Part shown: in pieces, positions 1 through 7,014 of the stretch
Layout of the letters: each line of letters begins with the position of its first letter
Numbering within the stretch: position 1 is the first letter of the stretch
Assembly (NCBI GenBank): GCA_023451735.1
Contig: JAEXYH010000071.1
Location: 62,001-126,000 of the forward strand
Length of the DNA stretch: 64,000 bases
Source of the DNA: Pseudomonadota bacterium
GTDB lineage: Bacteria; Pseudomonadota; Alphaproteobacteria; Rhizobiales; Rhizobiaceae
Direction: 5' to 3'
Notes under the pieces: model-generated
What the model was told of the DNA's origin: nothing
What the model saw: the letters and a program-made list of their open reading frames with translations, nothing else
Database searches by the model: none
Position numbers and translations under genes: made by a program

Positions 1-32
1 GGTAGTGTTGCCGGTAGTCAGCAGACGAAAAA

Positions 33-800
33 TCAGAGCCCCATGGCCTTCAGTTCCTGGAGCGGCGGGATCGTGTCGAACATGTGTTGGTCGAGGCGAT
101 CCCAGATGATGCCGCAGGTCGGCTTGTGCGGGCCGGAAACATTGATCGAGCGGGTAGGCGTGAAGATCACGTCGACGACGGTGTCGTAGACATCGGGATT
201 GAGCTTTTCCGACAGGACCTGGCAATCGTGGACGACGGCGGCGCAGGGGGTTTCGACGGAAATCTTGCCGAGCTGGTAGAGCATGCCCCATTCGGCGTCG
301 AAGAAGCCGTGGCCCTTGCCGAAACGCACGCCGTCGAGATTGATCGCACCGGTGCCGGTGACCATGTAGTCGACATTCGGCAGTTTCACCTGGATATCGG
401 CAAGCGTCATGTGCTGGCCGACGCGTTCCATGCCGTCGAGGGTCGAGGCGTAGAGATAGGTTTCCGGGTCGATCTTCTTGGGATCGAGCAGCCAGAAGCC
501 GCGCTTGATCGAATAGGTGGTCATCAGCACCAGCTTGCCATCCTTCAGCGCCTGCAGGCGCAGGCGGTCGAGGCAGTTGTCGGGGGTGATGAAGATCAGG
601 CGGGCGTCGCGATAGTATGGGTTGTCGAGCAGGCGATCGACGGCCGCTTCACCGCCTTCGAAATCGGCGATGAATTCGCCGAAATCGAAATGAAACCGGC
701 TGTCGGCGACGGCGACCTTGCGCAATTCGGTCCAGACGCGCTCGCGCACGGACGACTTGTGATCGGCGATTTCAGCGTAATTGGACGTTTGAGGGGACAT
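33..800 (-). CDS. 5-formyltetrahydrofolate cyclo-ligase-like protein (COG0212 family), copy 1
   Basis: 255 aa. The GKGHGFFDAEWG motif (residues 161-172) stands where true 5-formyl-THF cyclo-ligases carry their GxGxGYYD nucleotide/folate loop. Conserved blocks RFHFDFGEFIADF and ITPDN are shared with the second copy at 4207. ATG at 800 has GGAG 7 nt upstream. It is the last gene of a leftward operon, 19 nt after the permease. Known for the family: true cyclo-ligases convert 5-formyl-THF to 5,10-methenyl-THF using ATP, while COG0212 paralogs have been linked by comparative genomics to thiamine metabolism. Inferred: an enzyme acting on the molecule imported by the adjacent ABC system. Its real substrate is not known. 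Confidence 0.85.
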   Translation of the reverse strand: MSPQTSNYAEIADHKSSVRERVWTELRKVAVADSRFHFDFGEFIADFEGGEAAVDRLLDNPYYRDARLIFITPDNCLDRLRLQALKDGKLVLMTTYSIKRGFWLLDPKKIDPETYLYASTLDGMERVGQHMTLADIQVKLPNVDYMVTGTGAINLDGVRFGKGHGFFDAEWGMLYQLGKISVETPCAAVVHDCQVLSEKLNPDVYDTVVDVIFTPTRSINVSGPHKPTCGIIWDRLDQHMFDTIPPLQELKAMGL

Positions 801-819
801 GGGGTGCTCCTTGTAAGCC

Positions 820-2430
820 TTAGGCGGCCGGCTGCATGCCGCGTTTGCGCAGCACGTGCCGTTCGATGACGATGACGATTTGATAGAAGAGAACAGAGAT
901 GAGGACCGAGACCACGGCGACCGTCCAGATCATGCCGTAGTCGAGATATCCTCGCGACTGGTTCAAGAGATTGCCGAGCCCGGTGCCGGTGGCGAGCCAT
1001 TCGGCGATCATCACGCCCAAGAGCGCGCGCGGCACGGCAAGCCGCATGGCGGCGAAGAGATAGGGCAGGGATGCCGGGATCGAGACGAGCCGAAGCTGCG
1101 TGAACGGGCTTGCGCCATAGGCGCGCACCACATCGAGCGCGCCGCGCGAGACCATGCCGAGACCCTGCGCCAGCGTCACGAAGGCCGGGAAGAAGGTGAC
1201 GGAGATGGTGATCCACAGGATGACCGACGGGCCGCGGCCGAGAAGCAGCACGAGCAACGGCGTCAGCGCTACGAGCGGCATGGTCTGCGTGACGAGCGCC
1301 ACCGGCATGAACGAGCGAACGATGCCGGGGCGGACGACCGAGGCGAGTGCCAGCAGGAAAGCGAAAGCGAGGCCGGCGGCCATGCCAATCAGCGTCATCG
1401 GCAGCGTCTGGCCAAGTGCCGCGAGAAGGCGGGTTTGCGCCGAGGTCGCGGAGGGGGCGAGGAAGAGGTAGTCGAACACGCCGGCCGGGGTTTTGGCGAT
1501 CATGGCCGGCGTGCCGAGAATTTTGAGGAGCAGCCACCAGACGAGGAAGGGCAGCGCGATCGAGGCGAGCGTGATGGCGATGGTCGAAACGAGGCTGCCT
1601 TCAGAACGGCTGCCGGGCGGCGTTGCCGCGACGGTGACGGCGCGGGTGGAGCGGGTGAGGCGGGCCTCGATGAGGGCGAAAATGCCATAGGCGATCAGTG
1701 CCATGGCGGTGGCGGCAAGGCCGATGCCCCAGAGACGGGCGGGGTCGGCGCGGCCCAGCGAACCGATCAGATAGGCGCCGAGGCCGAAACGTCCGCCGCC
1801 GCCGAATTCCGCCAGGATCGAGCCGAGGACCGCTGCGGGTGCTGCAATGCGCAGGCCGGCGAGGATGGCGGGCAGGGCGGCGCGGATTTCGACTAATCGC
1901 AGAAGCGCGAGCCGTCCACCGCCATAGGCGCGCACGACATCGAGCATGCGTCTATCCGTCTGGCTGATGCCGGTGACGGTGGCGCTCATGGTGACGAAAT
2001 AGCAGCCGAGGGCGGCGAGCACGACGCGCGGGGTCATGCCGGAAAATGTCAGGACGAGAATGGGCGAAATGGCGATCGGCGGCAGGGCGAAGATCGCGAC
2101 ATTGAGGCCGCGGCCGAGGCGTGCGGCGACCGGCGAGACGGCGAAGAGGATGCCGGCGAGGATGGCAAGGCCGTTGCCGATCAGGAAGCCGAGCGAGGCG
2201 CCCTGAAAAGTGGCGAGGATATGCAGAGGATAGTCGCCGCGATCCTGCCAGAAGCGGACGAGGACTTCGGTCGGTGCCGGAAGGGCGCCGCCTGCGACGA
2301 GCTTGAAGCGGCCGAGGATTTCCCAGAGGACGAGCAGGATCGCCGCGTTGCGGAGCGCGGACCAGTGTCGGAAACCGGTTTCGCCCTTGGTCGTCCCGGA
2401 GGAAGCTCCAAGCGCCGTCTCAGTGGCCAT
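820..2430 (-). CDS. ABC transporter permease, two BPD_transp_1 domains fused in one chain
   Basis: 536 aa, about twice the usual SsuC/TauC/ThiX permease. The chain holds two homologous halves, each with about six hydrophobic segments. Each half has an EAA-type cytoplasmic loop: RAALPAILAGLRIAAPAAVL near residues 190-215, and PASLPYLFAAMRLAVPRALL near 435-460. A longer frame reaches 2565, but those extra residues are the out-of-frame image of the ATPase gene. ATG at 2430 gives an 11-nt overlap with the ATPase stop and is preferred. Inferred: one polypeptide replaces the usual permease homodimer and forms the inner-membrane channel for the binding protein at 3190. Confidence 0.9.
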   Translation of the reverse strand: MATETALGASSGTTKGETGFRHWSALRNAAILLVLWEILGRFKLVAGGALPAPTEVLVRFWQDRGDYPLHILATFQGASLGFLIGNGLAILAGILFAVSPVAARLGRGLNVAIFALPPIAISPILVLTFSGMTPRVVLAALGCYFVTMSATVTGISQTDRRMLDVVRAYGGGRLALLRLVEIRAALPAILAGLRIAAPAAVLGSILAEFGGGGRFGLGAYLIGSLGRADPARLWGIGLAATAMALIAYGIFALIEARLTRSTRAVTVAATPPGSRSEGSLVSTIAITLASIALPFLVWWLLLKILGTPAMIAKTPAGVFDYLFLAPSATSAQTRLLAALGQTLPMTLIGMAAGLAFAFLLALASVVRPGIVRSFMPVALVTQTMPLVALTPLLVLLLGRGPSVILWITISVTFFPAFVTLAQGLGMVSRGALDVVRAYGASPFTQLRLVSIPASLPYLFAAMRLAVPRALLGVMIAEWLATGTGLGNLLNQSRGYLDYGMIWTVAVVSVLISVLFYQIVIVIERHVLRKRGMQPAA

Positions 2431-3190
2431 CCAGCGCCTCCGCGACCTGATCTTCGAGCGCGTGGAATTCCGGCGTGGTAAACACTTCCGGCAGACGCGG
2501 GCGGGCGAGCGGGATGTCGACGATTTTGCCGATGCGGCCGGGGCGGCTCTGCATGACCACGACACGGTCGGCGAGGAAAACGGCCTCGTCTATGCCGTGG
2601 GTGACAAGCAGGGTCGTGGTGCGGTTTTCCATCCAGATGCGCTGCAGCTCGATATTCATTTGGCGACGCAGGATCTGGTCGAGCGCGCCAAAAGGTTCGT
2701 CGAGGAACAGGACTTTCGGATCGGTGACGAGGGCGCGGGCGATGGCGACGCGCTGGCGCATGCCGCCGGACAGTTCGCCGGGAAGCGATTTTTCAAACCC
2801 CTTGAGGCCGACAAGGGCGATCAGTTCTGCGATCTTGGCTGAAAAATCGGAGCGTTTGCGGCCGAGAACGTCGAGCGGCAGGGCGATGTTTTCCTCGACA
2901 CTGCGCCAAGGCATCAGCGCGGCATCCTGGAAGGCGACGCCGGTGAGGCCGGCTTTTGCCGCCTGTTGCGGTTTCATGCCGGCAATGCCGATGTCGCCCG
3001 CGGTCGCGTCATCGAGGCCGAGCGCGAGGCGCAGCATGGTGGACTTGCCGCAGCCGGACGGGCCGATCAGTGCCGTGAACGAGCCTGCGGGACAGGAGAG
3101 TGAAACATTGTCGAGCGCCTGAACGACAGTCCCGCGCCCCTGAAAGGAGCGCGAGACGGTTTCAAGCGTGATGCCGGTATTCGAGGTCAT
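2420..3190 (-). CDS. ABC transporter ATP-binding protein (SsuB/TauB/ThiZ-like)
   Basis: 256 aa, normal length for the nitrate/sulfonate/taurine-type import ATPases. Visible motifs are Walker A GPSGCGKST near residue 43, Q-loop FQDAALMPW, signature LSGGMRQR, Walker B VLFLDEP and the H-loop THGIDEA. A TTG at 3193 is possible, but ATG at 3190 overlaps the upstream stop by one base (TGATG) and suits translational coupling. It powers import through the fused permease. The family includes uptake systems for sulfonates and for thiamine pyrimidine precursors, and sequence alone does not say which. Confidence 0.92.
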   Translation of the reverse strand: MTSNTGITLETVSRSFQGRGTVVQALDNVSLSCPAGSFTALIGPSGCGKSTMLRLALGLDDATAGDIGIAGMKPQQAAKAGLTGVAFQDAALMPWRSVEENIALPLDVLGRKRSDFSAKIAELIALVGLKGFEKSLPGELSGGMRQRVAIARALVTDPKVLFLDEPFGALDQILRRQMNIELQRIWMENRTTTLLVTHGIDEAVFLADRVVVMQSRPGRIGKIVDIPLARPRLPEVFTTPEFHALEDQVAEALDGH

Positions 3191-4161
3191 CAAACTTCTT
3201 CGAGAACGGTGGTGTCGAAATATTCGCGCTTGGCGGTGATGCCGACGGCGGCCAGCGCCTCGATATTGGCGGCGATGGCTTCCTCGCTCATGAAGAAGAT
3301 GCCCTTCGGGTTTTCCATCAGCGGCTTCTGCGCCGTGTTGAAATAGACCTCGTTCTCGATCGAGCGGCCGGTGCCCTTGAACCAGGTGTCGGCAAAAGTC
3401 TTCGGGAAGGCTGTCGGATCGGCCAGGTTTTCGTCCCAGCCCTTGCGGCTGGCCTTGAGGAAGGCGACGATTTCCTTGCGCTTGGACTTCAGTGTTTCTT
3501 CGGTGACGACGACGGTGTCGTTGAAGATGGTGAAGCCGAAATCGTAGAGCAGGAAGGAGGTTGCTTCCTCGCCGGCCTGTTTGATGGTGAAGGGGACGTT
3601 GGTGGTGAAGTCGACGGAAGCGTCGATCTCGCCCTTGATCAGCGGGGTAGGGTCGTAGGCGTAAGGCACGATGTTGACCTGGGCGCGGTCGATGCCGGAA
3701 ATTTTCAGCATGGCTTCGACCGAGATAACGTTGACCGGCGGAACGGCGAGCGTCTTGCCGATCAGGTCCTTCGGTTCCTTGATCGGGTTTTTCGCCAGCG
3801 AGACGATGCCGATCGGGTTCTTCTGGTACTGCGCGCCGATGATCTTGAAGGGCGCGCCCTGTTCGACGATCGCCTTGATCGTGGTGTCGGGGGTGGTCAG
3901 CGTCAGGTCGGCCTTGCCGGCGATGATCGAGCTTTCCGGGATGACGTCCGGGCCGCCGGAGAGATATTCGAGCTCAAGGCCGGCTTCCTTGTAATAACCC
4001 TTGTCGGCGGCGAGGAAATAACCGGCGAATTCGGCATCGTTGATCCACGAGGCCTGGAAGTTGAACGGGGTGGCGGCAGAGGCCATGCGGCCCATCATGG
4101 GCATGGTCGCGGCGGCGCCCATCAGGCCCATGAAATGGCGGCGGTTGAGGGAGAGATGCAT
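3190..4161 (-). CDS. NMT1/THI5-like ABC transporter substrate-binding protein
   Basis: 323 aa periplasmic protein. The N-terminus has a twin-arginine-like start (LNRRHFMGLMGAAA), a hydrophobic core and a probable cleavage after MASA. The mature part opens with FQASWINDAEFAGYFLAADKG, typical of the SsuA/THI5 family fold. A frame extension to 4197 exists, but ATG at 4161 has AAGGAA 7 nt upstream and places the signal peptide correctly. It lies 45 nt after the second cyclo-ligase-like gene and overlaps the ATPase start. Family members bind sulfonates, nitrate or formyl-aminopyrimidine. The flanking COG0212 genes make a thiamine or C1-related ligand worth testing. Confidence 0.9.
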   Translation of the reverse strand: MHLSLNRRHFMGLMGAAATMPMMGRMASAATPFNFQASWINDAEFAGYFLAADKGYYKEAGLELEYLSGGPDVIPESSIIAGKADLTLTTPDTTIKAIVEQGAPFKIIGAQYQKNPIGIVSLAKNPIKEPKDLIGKTLAVPPVNVISVEAMLKISGIDRAQVNIVPYAYDPTPLIKGEIDASVDFTTNVPFTIKQAGEEATSFLLYDFGFTIFNDTVVVTEETLKSKRKEIVAFLKASRKGWDENLADPTAFPKTFADTWFKGTGRSIENEVYFNTAQKPLMENPKGIFFMSEEAIAANIEALAAVGITAKREYFDTTVLEEV

Positions 4162-4206
4162 CGGGCTGTTCCTTGGTTGTCGGGGTGTAGTCTTCAAAAC
4201 TGTCTG

Positions 4207-4944
4207 TCAGGCGATGCCGCGCATGCGGGCAAGCTCTTTGAGCGGTGGCGTATCGGCGATCTCGTCGCGCGTCAGCCTCTCCCATTTTATGCCGCGGGGG
4301 CGCCGGTTCTGGCGTTCGACCGTTGAGAGGCGGCTGGGCGTGGCGATGTAATCCACCTGGATATCGGTTTCGCTCGGGCTCAGCTGCTCGTCGACGACCT
4401 GAACATCGTGGACGATGGCCGCGACCGGGGTCTTTTCATCGACGAGGCCGAGATCGGTGAACATGCCCCATTCGAGGTCGAAATAGGTATGGCCCTTGCC
4501 GAAACGAATGCCGTCCTTCGTCACCGCCGATGCACCGGTAGCGAGGAGGTCGAAACGGCCGATCGCGGTGAGTTCTTCAAGGCTGACCGCACGGGCGAAA
4601 TGCTCCATGCCGTCGAGCCATGCGGCGAAGGGGGCAGCTTCCGGCGGAACGACACCCGGCGCCATGTAGAGAAAGCCGCGCTGCATGTTGTAGGTCGACA
4701 TGATGAACGCCTTGCCCTCGACGATCAGCCTGCGGCGAAGCTCGGTCATGGAATTATCGGGCGTGACAAAGGCTAGCCTGGAATTGGTGAAGGCGGGAAG
4801 CGCTGCGATCCGATCTGTCGCCTGTTCGACGCCATCGAAATCCGGAATGAACTCGCTGAAACTCAGGTGAAAGCGTGTGTCGGGGCGAGCGACAACCTTT
4901 AGGTTATCCCAAATTCTCTGCCGGATTACGCGGGGTTGTGCCAT
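4207..4944 (-). CDS. 5-formyltetrahydrofolate cyclo-ligase-like protein (COG0212 family), copy 2
   Basis: 245 aa paralog of the protein at 33-800. They share the blocks RFH..F.EFI.DF, TPDN, LDGME, FGKGH..FD.EWGM (residues 149-160 here), VHD.QV and TP.R. It is the first gene of the leftward operon. Two adjacent ATGs exist; the one at 4944 has GAGG at better spacing (5 nt) than 4947. Transcription probably starts in the half-site cluster at 4954-4990, shared with the divergent RpiR gene. Two divergent copies bracketing a transporter suggests two successive steps or a hetero-oligomer rather than simple redundancy, which is inference. Confidence 0.86.
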   Translation of the reverse strand: MAQPRVIRQRIWDNLKVVARPDTRFHLSFSEFIPDFDGVEQATDRIAALPAFTNSRLAFVTPDNSMTELRRRLIVEGKAFIMSTYNMQRGFLYMAPGVVPPEAAPFAAWLDGMEHFARAVSLEELTAIGRFDLLATGASAVTKDGIRFGKGHTYFDLEWGMFTDLGLVDEKTPVAAIVHDVQVVDEQLSPSETDIQVDYIATPSRLSTVERQNRRPRGIKWERLTRDEIADTPPLKELARMRGIA

Positions 4945-4953
4945 CATGGCCTC

Positions 4954-4990
4954 TGTTTCAATGTTTCATAATTGTGAAACAATAGTTTCA
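4954..4990. promoter_or_regulatory. GTTTCA half-site cluster, candidate RpiR operator between divergent genes
   Basis: TGTTTCA at 4954-4960 and 4962-4968, its inverse TGAAACA at 4975-4981, and AGTTTCA at 4984-4990. The middle pair forms a perfect 7-bp inverted repeat with a 6-nt spacer. The cluster lies in the 100-nt gap between the leftward cyclo-ligase/ABC operon and the rightward RpiR gene, so it can serve both promoters. Confidence 0.6.
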
Positions 4991-5044
4991 TTGTTGCAAG
5001 AGGGGTGCTAGGCTTTTTATGCAGAGCGGCAAACCGGAGAAATC

Positions 5045-5890
5045 ATGGCCTCGCGTCTCGTCTTGCGCATACAGGAACGCTACGCGCGGCTGACAGCCGG
5101 CGAGCAGAAACTTGCCCAGCTGATCCTTGACCGGCAGGACGATATCCTGACCCATTCGGCCACCGAGATTGCCGAGATGGCCGGAGTTTCCAAGGCGACC
5201 GCGGCGCGGTTCTTCCAGCATCTGGGCTATGCGGACTTTAACGAGGTAAAGCTTCAGGCGCGTGAAGAGCGCAACCGGACGGAGCCTTACGGCTATTCCG
5301 TCACGCAGTCGGAACAGGTGGCGCTGGGGCGCACGATCGGCGCGCATCTGGAACTCGAACTGAAGAACCTCACCAAGACATTCGAGGAGATGCGTTCCGA
5401 CAAGGTGCGGCAGGCGGCGGAACTCATTGGCGCTGCACCAAAGGTGTGGGTTCTCGGGCTTGGTGTGGAAGAGGGCGTGGCGCGTTATGCGCGGCTGGTC
5501 TTTTCGCGGCTTCGGCACAGCGTGATGATCCTCGGCATCAACCAGGGATCATGGGCGGAAGATCTGGCGATGACCGGGCCGAAGGACGTGCTGCTGTTGG
5601 TGACCTTGCCGCCGCACCAGCCGATTTTGAAACCGATCCTCAGCCATGCGGCGACGAGCCGGCTCAACATCATCACCATTACCGACCGCAACTCGATGCT
5701 GGAAGCGCAGCGTTATTCCAATGTCGTGCTGCCCTGTCATGTGGCGAGTTTTGCGCTTGGGCCATCACATACGACGATATTGAGCACGGTGAGGTTGCTG
5801 GCGCTCACCTATGCCGCCCATGCCGGGCGTTCGGCGCAGCAACGGGCCGAGATCATTTCCGCCATTCATGAGGAACTGGGCGACCTCTGA
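5045..5890 (+). CDS. MurR/RpiR family transcriptional regulator
   Basis: 281 aa. The N-terminal HTH_6 domain (about residues 1-77) has the recognition region IAEMAGVSKATAARFFQHLG. The C-terminal SIS domain (about 120-260) is the usual phosphosugar-binding or effector module. ATG at 5045 has GGAG 7 nt upstream. It is divergent from the COG0212/ABC operon with the half-site cluster at 4954-4990 between them, and its stop is 8 nt from the convergent permease stop. Inferred role: local regulator of the importer operon. A SIS domain next to a THI5-type importer is noteworthy, since SIS ligands are usually sugar phosphates. Confidence 0.92.
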   Translation: MASRLVLRIQERYARLTAGEQKLAQLILDRQDDILTHSATEIAEMAGVSKATAARFFQHLGYADFNEVKLQAREERNRTEPYGYSVTQSEQVALGRTIGAHLELELKNLTKTFEEMRSDKVRQAAELIGAAPKVWVLGLGVEEGVARYARLVFSRLRHSVMILGINQGSWAEDLAMTGPKDVLLLVTLPPHQPILKPILSHAATSRLNIITITDRNSMLEAQRYSNVVLPCHVASFALGPSHTTILSTVRLLALTYAAHAGRSAQQRAEIISAIHEELGDL

Positions 5891-5898
5891 GCGCCCGG

Positions 5899-7011
5899 TT
5901 ATCGCAGGAAACGCCGGAAACGGCGCAGCGCCAGCCAGAACAGGACCGAGCCGATGACCAGCAGCGCCAGAAGCTGCGGCCAGACGACATCGAGCTGCGC
6001 GCCGCGGAACAGGACGGCCTGGGCCAGGATGACAAAATGCGTGTTGGGGGCGAGAAGCATGATGTATTGGATGATATCCGGCATGCTTTCGCGTGGTGTC
6101 ATCGCGCCCGAGAGCACCTGAAGCGGCAAGAGAAAGAGGATCAGCAGCAGGCCGAATTGCGGCATGGAGCCTGCGACCGTCGCCAGAAAAATCCCCATGG
6201 ATGTGGTGGCGAACAGGAAGAGCGCCGTGCCGAGGATGAAGACCGCGGGCGAGCCTTCGATCGGGATCGCCAGCAGCCCTTTGACGATGACGAACAGGGC
6301 AAAGCTCGAGGCGAGCAGCACGACGAGGCCCATCGACCAGATCTTGCTGATCATGATCTCCGTCGGTGTGACCGGCATGACGAGAAGATGTTCGATCGTG
6401 CCGTGTTCGCGTTCGCGGATGAGCGCGGCGCCCGTCAGTACGATCGACAGCATCGTGATCGAGGTGATGATATTGGTGATCGAGCCGAACCAGGACTTGT
6501 CGAGGGACGGATTGAAGCGGGCCCGGAGCGTCAGGTCGACCGGTACGTTGCTTGCGCCTCGGTACCGGTTGAGGAATTCACTGACCTCGTTCGAAACGAT
6601 CGTCTGGATATAGCCGCTGCCGCTGAAGGCCTGACTCATGCGTGTGGCATCGACATTGAGCTGGATGACAGGCTGCTGGTTGGCGAGAACGTTGCGCTGG
6701 AAATCCGGTGGGATGTTGAGCGCGAACGTGTCGAGGCCAGCATCCATACGGCTGTCCATCTCGGTAATCGAGATCTGTTTCGGGGGTACGAAATAGGGGG
6801 GCATGAAGGCCGTGCCAATACGGCCCGACAGCGGCGACTGGTCCTCGTCGACGATGGCGACGGCCGCATTGTTGAGCGTCTCGGGCATGGCGCTGGAGCC
6901 GGTGTAAATCTGCAGGCTGAAGGCGTAGACGATCAGGAGCAGCAACATCGGATCGCGGGCGAGACCGCGCAACTCCTTGAGGCCGAGCTGAAATATGTTG
7001 GACGAGAACAT
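5899..7011 (-). CDS. ABC-2 type export permease (YhhJ-like)
   Basis: 370 aa. A first membrane segment near the N-terminus (MLLLLIVYAFSLQIY) is followed by a large extracytoplasmic loop of about 140 residues, then about five membrane segments in the C-terminal half, the standard ABC2_membrane_3 plan. The stretch EREHGTIEHLLVMPVTPTEI is the typical cytoplasmic coupling region. It is the last gene of the HlyD-RbbA-YhhJ set, 3 nt after the double ATPase, and should form the second half of the inner-membrane channel. Substrate unknown; homologous sets are linked to export of drugs or other hydrophobic compounds. Confidence 0.9.
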   Translation of the reverse strand: MFSSNIFQLGLKELRGLARDPMLLLLIVYAFSLQIYTGSSAMPETLNNAAVAIVDEDQSPLSGRIGTAFMPPYFVPPKQISITEMDSRMDAGLDTFALNIPPDFQRNVLANQQPVIQLNVDATRMSQAFSGSGYIQTIVSNEVSEFLNRYRGASNVPVDLTLRARFNPSLDKSWFGSITNIITSITMLSIVLTGAALIREREHGTIEHLLVMPVTPTEIMISKIWSMGLVVLLASSFALFVIVKGLLAIPIEGSPAVFILGTALFLFATTSMGIFLATVAGSMPQFGLLLILFLLPLQVLSGAMTPRESMPDIIQYIMLLAPNTHFVILAQAVLFRGAQLDVVWPQLLALLVIGSVLFWLALRRFRRFLR

Positions 7012-7014
7012 CGG

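Noticed and set aside
4948..5044. Possible TPP riboswitch for the THI5-like importer
   Set aside because: The 100-nt gap has no CTGAGA-type THI-box core; it is dominated by GTTTCA half-sites.
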